Source of the DNA: Pegea sp. RAD2-039
Lineage: Eukaryota; Chordata; Thaliacea; Salpida; Salpidae
DNA length: 64,000 nt
NCBI GenBank assembly: GCA_034620365.1
Contig: JAQGEQ010000299.1
Coordinates: 1,488,001-1,552,000 of the forward strand
Direction of reading: 5' to 3'
Shown here: positions 58,701 through 64,000 of the stretch, one piece after another
Position numbering within the stretch: position 1 is the first letter of the stretch
Layout: every line of letters starts with the position of its first letter
Translations under genes and position numbers: made by a program
The notes under the pieces: model-generated
Databases searched by the model: none
What the model saw: the letters and a program-made list of their open reading frames with translations, nothing else
Told to the model about the DNA's origin: nothing

Positions 58701-61700
58701 TTATTCTATAATTTTCAGAGGATTAAAACAAACTTCTAAATCAATTTTTTATACAAATTGTAAATACTCGTTGTAATTACTGTCTACATTAGAAGTAAAC
58801 TACCTTAATAAAAATAGTTCAAATAAAAACGTTGTGATTGTAAAATACTTAACTAGCTACGATTAGTCCATCGGTTAAATTAAGAAATTGCACTATTAAA
58901 TAAAGCTTACAATAATTAACAACATCATCGAATTTAAATATTTTATTTATTCAACTTTAATTACTTTTCTGAAGTGGTGGTCTTAATAAACGATTTGAAT
59001 TATTTTTAAACTTTGTTTAAGTACCTTAAATAAGTAGATAATGAAGATATTTGCATCTTAAATTTTTCATTAATCGCTTTAACTACTGCACTGGCATACC
59101 GGAACTTTAAATGATAAACAAATTTTATGAAGAGATGTGTGATATTATATACACCTCCCTTAATTAATTGATGATTTTTAACTGAATAAGATATTTATTG
59201 TTTAACGTGTACAGAATGCTGTTTATATAAAAACTTATAACTGTTAAATCTTATTTCTAGTTTAGTTTGTTTAAAAATAATAGCACGACAAGTAAAATTA
59301 TGTTATAGAAAAAGTTTTATGTATACGAAGCCCTTTCAAAATTTTGTATTCATTAATCAAACTTTTAAAAATATATTTTTTGTACAATGATTAATAATGT
59401 TTCATAACAATTAATTAATAAATCTCTAAAAACATTTTTAAAGGCTTTAAAAAATATTGAGGCTTTTCAAAATTTTAAACTATTTATAATAATTTGATTA
59501 TTAAAAGTATGTCTTATAACTTTGTAACTGTCTATATTTTATGGCAAATTATTTTTTTGTGAAAGTATAAAACAAAATTCAAAAATATTTATTAAATTTT
59601 TGTGTTTTTGCAGTATAAAACACTTAACAAAGCTTAGAATTTTTTATTTACTTCTCTTTTTTTTCTTTTTGCAACGAGTATTTTTAAACAAATTTTAGAT
59701 CTTACTTATAGAATAAAAATCTTTAACTATTTAGATTTTTTGATTAAATAAAAATGTCTAATATTTTGATAGAAATAATTTTGTACTTTCTAATAATATT
59801 CCCAACAAACGTAATTGAAAAAGCTTAAGACAATATCTCAAAGAAGAAAGGAAAGTAGTTTCAGCTTACTAAGCTTCATATTTCATGCTATACTTTTATC
59901 ATTTAAACCACACCTGTAGATATCAACACTACCTAAAAGAACAAACTTTTTGTTAAAACTTGAAATAACCGTTTCAAAATTATATAAGTTTTTCATTCTT
60001 TTAACCTTTTGCATATTAATTTGAAATAAATTGTTCTACAGTTCAACCAACTTTTATGTGGTTTCTTTATTCGTTGTATCATTTTAATATAAATACTTTA
60101 AGAGTAAAACTTTTCAAAGACAGTAAATAAAAAACTCATAAATTTATTACATTTATAGATAAACGTTTCGGTGAAGCAAAAGTTGTTTTTCTATGAAAGT
60201 TAATAAGCTAGAAAATATTTAGTTTGGTTTTAGGAAGATTTTAAAACAGTTTTGTGCCTTAGATAATTTTACAAAATATTTTTTTATGGTCGATAGTCGA
60301 TTTGGGTTAATTCTCAATTATAGACTTTTTTCAGCTTCTTTAAGCCAAAAAAGTTCTCATTTAGTAACTCATATGAAGAAGTAACTATTTAAAATTTGCA
60401 TCTAAACTGAAAATTTCATTTTTTTTTTGGAACTAAAAAACATCAAAAACTCGTTTTGTTTGAAAAGTGTCAGCAAATAAAAGATCTAAATAAAAAAATC
60501 ATTTTTCTTCAGTTTAATCTTATACAAGAAATCTAACGACGTCATAAGTACGCCACCCAAGAAGCTTTTAATGCTGAAGGAACCGCAATTCTAAATTCAA
60601 GTGACCTAACTAAGGATTGCTGAAAATGTCGATTTAAAAATTGGCTATCAAGTAAATGCGTGAACTTTGCTAAAATATTACTCTAAGATAACATCACCTT
60701 TAATTTATATTTTATTGACGATTTTTTATAGTTGTTTTCTGTTTTGAACTTTTATTTTTCATTCAAAAATGCTGTTAGTCAGATGGTTCCATAACTTTTT
60801 ACTTAAGCAAACAGTTTCCATCTTATACTGCTTTGATTAGCTGATTTCTTCGACTTTTTTGAAGTTCATCAGCAAAAAAGGTCTAAAAAGGATGTAGAGT
60901 TGTACTAATGTATGACAGAAAGTTTATCCAATTATACTGAGGCGTGAACTTAATTTGCTTGATGTAAAACTAATGATTTTACAACCATTCATTTTGAAGA
61001 GTGTTTATATACAAGCTAAAACGTTTTTTATGACACATTTTTTTATCAAATTAAAAGTATACAAAAAAGTAAAACTTTCTTCAAAAGCTTCAAGTATTTT
61101 AAACTGGTTTCTAATCTCGACACTTTAATTTACATAAACGTAATTTGCCAAGGTCATAATTTAAGGTAATCTTCAATATGAATCTTTTAATGCTGATATC
61201 TACATTGCAGAGAACAAATTTCTTCTTAAGATTTTAGTTTGATTTAATAAAGCTTATTTTCTACGAGTAGACAGTTATAATCTGATAATCTATTTATAAT
61301 CTACAAAATGTATAAACTGCTTGGCTACAAATAATCTTTTACTTTTTAAACTATCAAAAGATAATACTTCGATTTTATTAAGATTTTAATCCGTGAAATT
61401 CAAGCTTTACCTAAAAATTGAACTTTTAGTATTTTTTCAAAAGACTTTTACTTGTTGCACAGTTATTGAAACATAGTGAAAAATACTGTAACAGTTTAAT
61501 AAACTCATTAATTAGTATTTTCATGAAATTAACTTTTAAACAAGATATAATATTAAATATTTCTCAGTTTTAATTGTTTTGTAGAAACCAGAATAGTAGC
61601 TTACAAACAATAAATTTTAGCTAAAGCAAAAAAGAAGTTTGTATAATTTAAGGTAATAAATTTTGCTAAAAATTTACAAAGGTATTTTACAATTACATCT

Positions 61701-64000
61701 TTTGAAGTTTATGAGAGCTGCATTAATAAACAAAGTGTTACTTTTGAACTTCTAAAAATACAGGAACTAGAACTAGAGCTTAAAACCAGTAATTTAATAA
61801 TGTCTATTTGGGACATTTTTTGAAAAAATATAAGAACGGTTTTGAAAAAAAATATTATGCTACTAAAGTTTGTTAAGAACTTTTGTATTTTTGCAAGCTA
61901 AACTTCTTTTAAAATCAATTTAATATAATAATTGTTAAAAAATCTTATCTTAATCAGAGTATGTTTGTATATAAATCTTTCCTTCTAGTAAGGAAATTTA
62001 AGGGCATAATAAAGAATAATAACGTTTTTGTAAAATTTTTCACCTGCTAGAATATATTTTATTTCTTATGTGATTAAAATAACAGAGCTAATTAGAATTG
62101 TTGTGAATACAATCTTAAAGTTTAGTAAATTTTATAATTTGATTTTTTCTTGCCAGATCATATTGAATGAATTGCTTTAAAAGATACAATTACAATCTAT
62201 TATTATTTCTACAAAAAGGTAACTATCACATTGAAATAGATAAATATCTTAGCTTATACTTAAAACTAATCAAAATTTTTGATTGAAAAACTCTTTCTTT
62301 AAAAATTAACATGAGATTTATTTACTAAATGCGATTTTTAACATCTTGACGTTTTTACAAAGATTTTGTCAGTTATTTGATACTAATTAGATATTTATAT
62401 AAAATTAATGTTTTAAAATAAGTTAGAAAATAACTGTAAAATCATTCCTGAAATCTAAACTTATTTGTACTTTTTGAACAATAGATAGGTTCGTACAAAA
62501 CATAAAAGTAAATAAAATGCTAGAATGAAGATATTGAAAAGTAGCTTAAGTAAATTACAACAAAAATTCGAAAAATATATAATTTAAAATTTTTAAGAAA
62601 TAACAATATTAAAATTCATATCATATCGCAAAATCTTTGTAATAAGAATGTTTACTTCTAATCTTTAAGATGAACTCTACAGATTACCTTAAAATAATTT
62701 ATCACTTATAGATTTTTTAAAGCTACTTTAGATACTATTTGATCAAAAGTTTTTGTACCAAATTGTTTTCTATTTTTTCATAATTTTTTGTTTTGATATT
62801 TTTTGAGTTTTTGAATGCAATTATTCTAAACTATGTAGCTACCTATGTAGTTGTTCAAATATTTTTTCCTATTTATTTATAAATATTTATATCACTTTTG
62901 ATAAGAGCTTTAAAAATCTTAGGTATCTATTAATGAAAAAGGCATAATTCTTTTTATCAAAGTTACTTGAAGCTTTTCTAATAAAAAGCTTACAGTTTCA
63001 AAGGTGTAAATAAAAAAACAAGTAACAATAATTTGATGTATGTTGGAGTAATTGTAAAAGTCCCTTTTTTAAAACCGTGTTTACTGTTCAATAACAACAA
63101 TTAACTTTTAGAGTTATTGAAAATAGATAAACAAGAATCTTATGTTCTGAATTTGAAGTACAAAGATTTGTCAGAAACTTATGTTAGTCATTATTTGGTT
63201 TATAATTCTTTGATTAGCCCATACTGTAGGTAAATAAGATAAAAGTTTCAGTGTTCAAGTCACTTTCTGCTTACTTGTAAAGTTGTATTATAAGAAAGGT
63301 CATGTGATTAGAATGAATCATCATGAAGTCTTTAATTTTGAACTGTGTTTTAAAATTTTGTAAATTTTTGTTCGAAAGAAAACTAGAATGTCTGAATATA
63401 CAAAAAACCGATTAATTCATAATTCATAAATTTACAGTTCATTTTGTTTGCTTTTAATTCTAGGGTTGAAATTTCAATATTTCTGATGAAAATTTATATT
63501 GAACCACAATTAAAGTATTTATAATTCAGCAAAACTTTAAAGTTTACCTTTAGATGCAATTTATTAGAACAATCTGCACTACAGATTACCAGTTCAGTTC
63601 TAAGGTTTTGACAAATCTTATTTTGTTTCTTCTCACAAAGTGAATAACAACTTTTTCAAAGACCTCATCTTATCAAAATAAATCAAAAATCATCTGACTT
63701 ATTTGACAGATTGATTTGTGTACTGAAACACAATAAAGCACTTTTTCTTTTCATGAGATAAATAGCCAAACGATTTGAAGTCTTGCATTTCTTTTTTTCT
63801 TTTATTATTAATAGGGTTTTTGTTCATGTTACATCGAAGAGTTTAAAATAATACCTTTAAGGTTGAACTTAAACAACTTCAGCGTATAAAATAGAAAACA
63901 AATCTTTAATATTCCTATATCATTTTGAGAAAAACTTATGTCCAATTTTAAAGAAAGCTGTCAAAAATCGACTGAAAGTTTTGATTGTTAGGTTCAAATA
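49721..64000. other. Gene-poor AT-rich tract
   Basis: About 14.3 kb with no gene, repeat family or RNA recognised on either strand. The longest open frames are about 100 codons of low-complexity composition. Slightly richer patches occur near 51360-51490 and 51890-52000 but could not be tied to a family. A TTTTA-rich simple stretch lies near 58575-58612. It may hold distal AP-2 regulatory DNA or introns of a gene outside the window. Confidence 0.5.

Overview
This window comes from the nuclear genome of an AT-rich metazoan (roughly 70-75% A+T by eye). The genes are animal-type: a CCN matricellular protein, an AP-2 transcription factor, USP48, NAA60 and a sperm/ciliary microtubule inner protein. 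Introns use GT/AG with weak pyrimidine tracts, the introns I could delimit run from 54 nt to more than 3 kb, and intergenic DNA is long and AT-rich. I cannot place the species; an invertebrate is likely.

Layout. (1) 1-9.1 kb, minus strand: a multi-exon CCN gene with signal peptide, IGFBP, VWC, TSP1 and the first part of a CT domain. It runs off the left edge, and its promoter has a TATA box and a CRE. Its third coding intron holds a GC-richer island with CRE, AP-1, TEAD-like and CArG motifs, followed by a TATA box and an open frame with a signal peptide that reads through the acceptor, in frame, into the TSP1 exon. This looks like an internal promoter for a secreted TSP1-CT short form and is the most interesting signal in the window. 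(2) 13.8-18.2 kb: two divergent small multi-exon genes, an unrecognised 177-aa protein (minus) and SPMIP10/TEX43 (plus), with a perfect X-box (RFX) match and a solo LINE 3' end between them. (3) 23.2-33.4 kb: three consecutive single-exon genes on the minus strand (NAA60, a small MED30-like candidate, USP48). A 5'-truncated non-LTR retrotransposon with an open 814-aa frame lies between NAA60 and the MED30-like gene. (4) 36.0-37.2 kb: an RTE-like retroelement fossil. 39.3-40.2 kb: decayed coding sequence of unknown origin. (5) 40.8-47.3 kb, minus strand: a complete 12-coding-exon AP-2 gene (573 aa), including a 55-nt GC-AG intron. About 2.2 kb upstream is a cluster of three AP-2 consensus sites that suggests autoregulation. 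(6) 49.7-64 kb: AT-rich DNA in which I found no gene.

The multi-exon gene models were assembled by eye. Splice phases are consistent at every junction, and total lengths divide by three for AP-2, the 177-aa gene and SPMIP10. Family assignments rest on remembered conserved motifs; no searches were run. I saw no tRNA, rRNA or CRISPR array.
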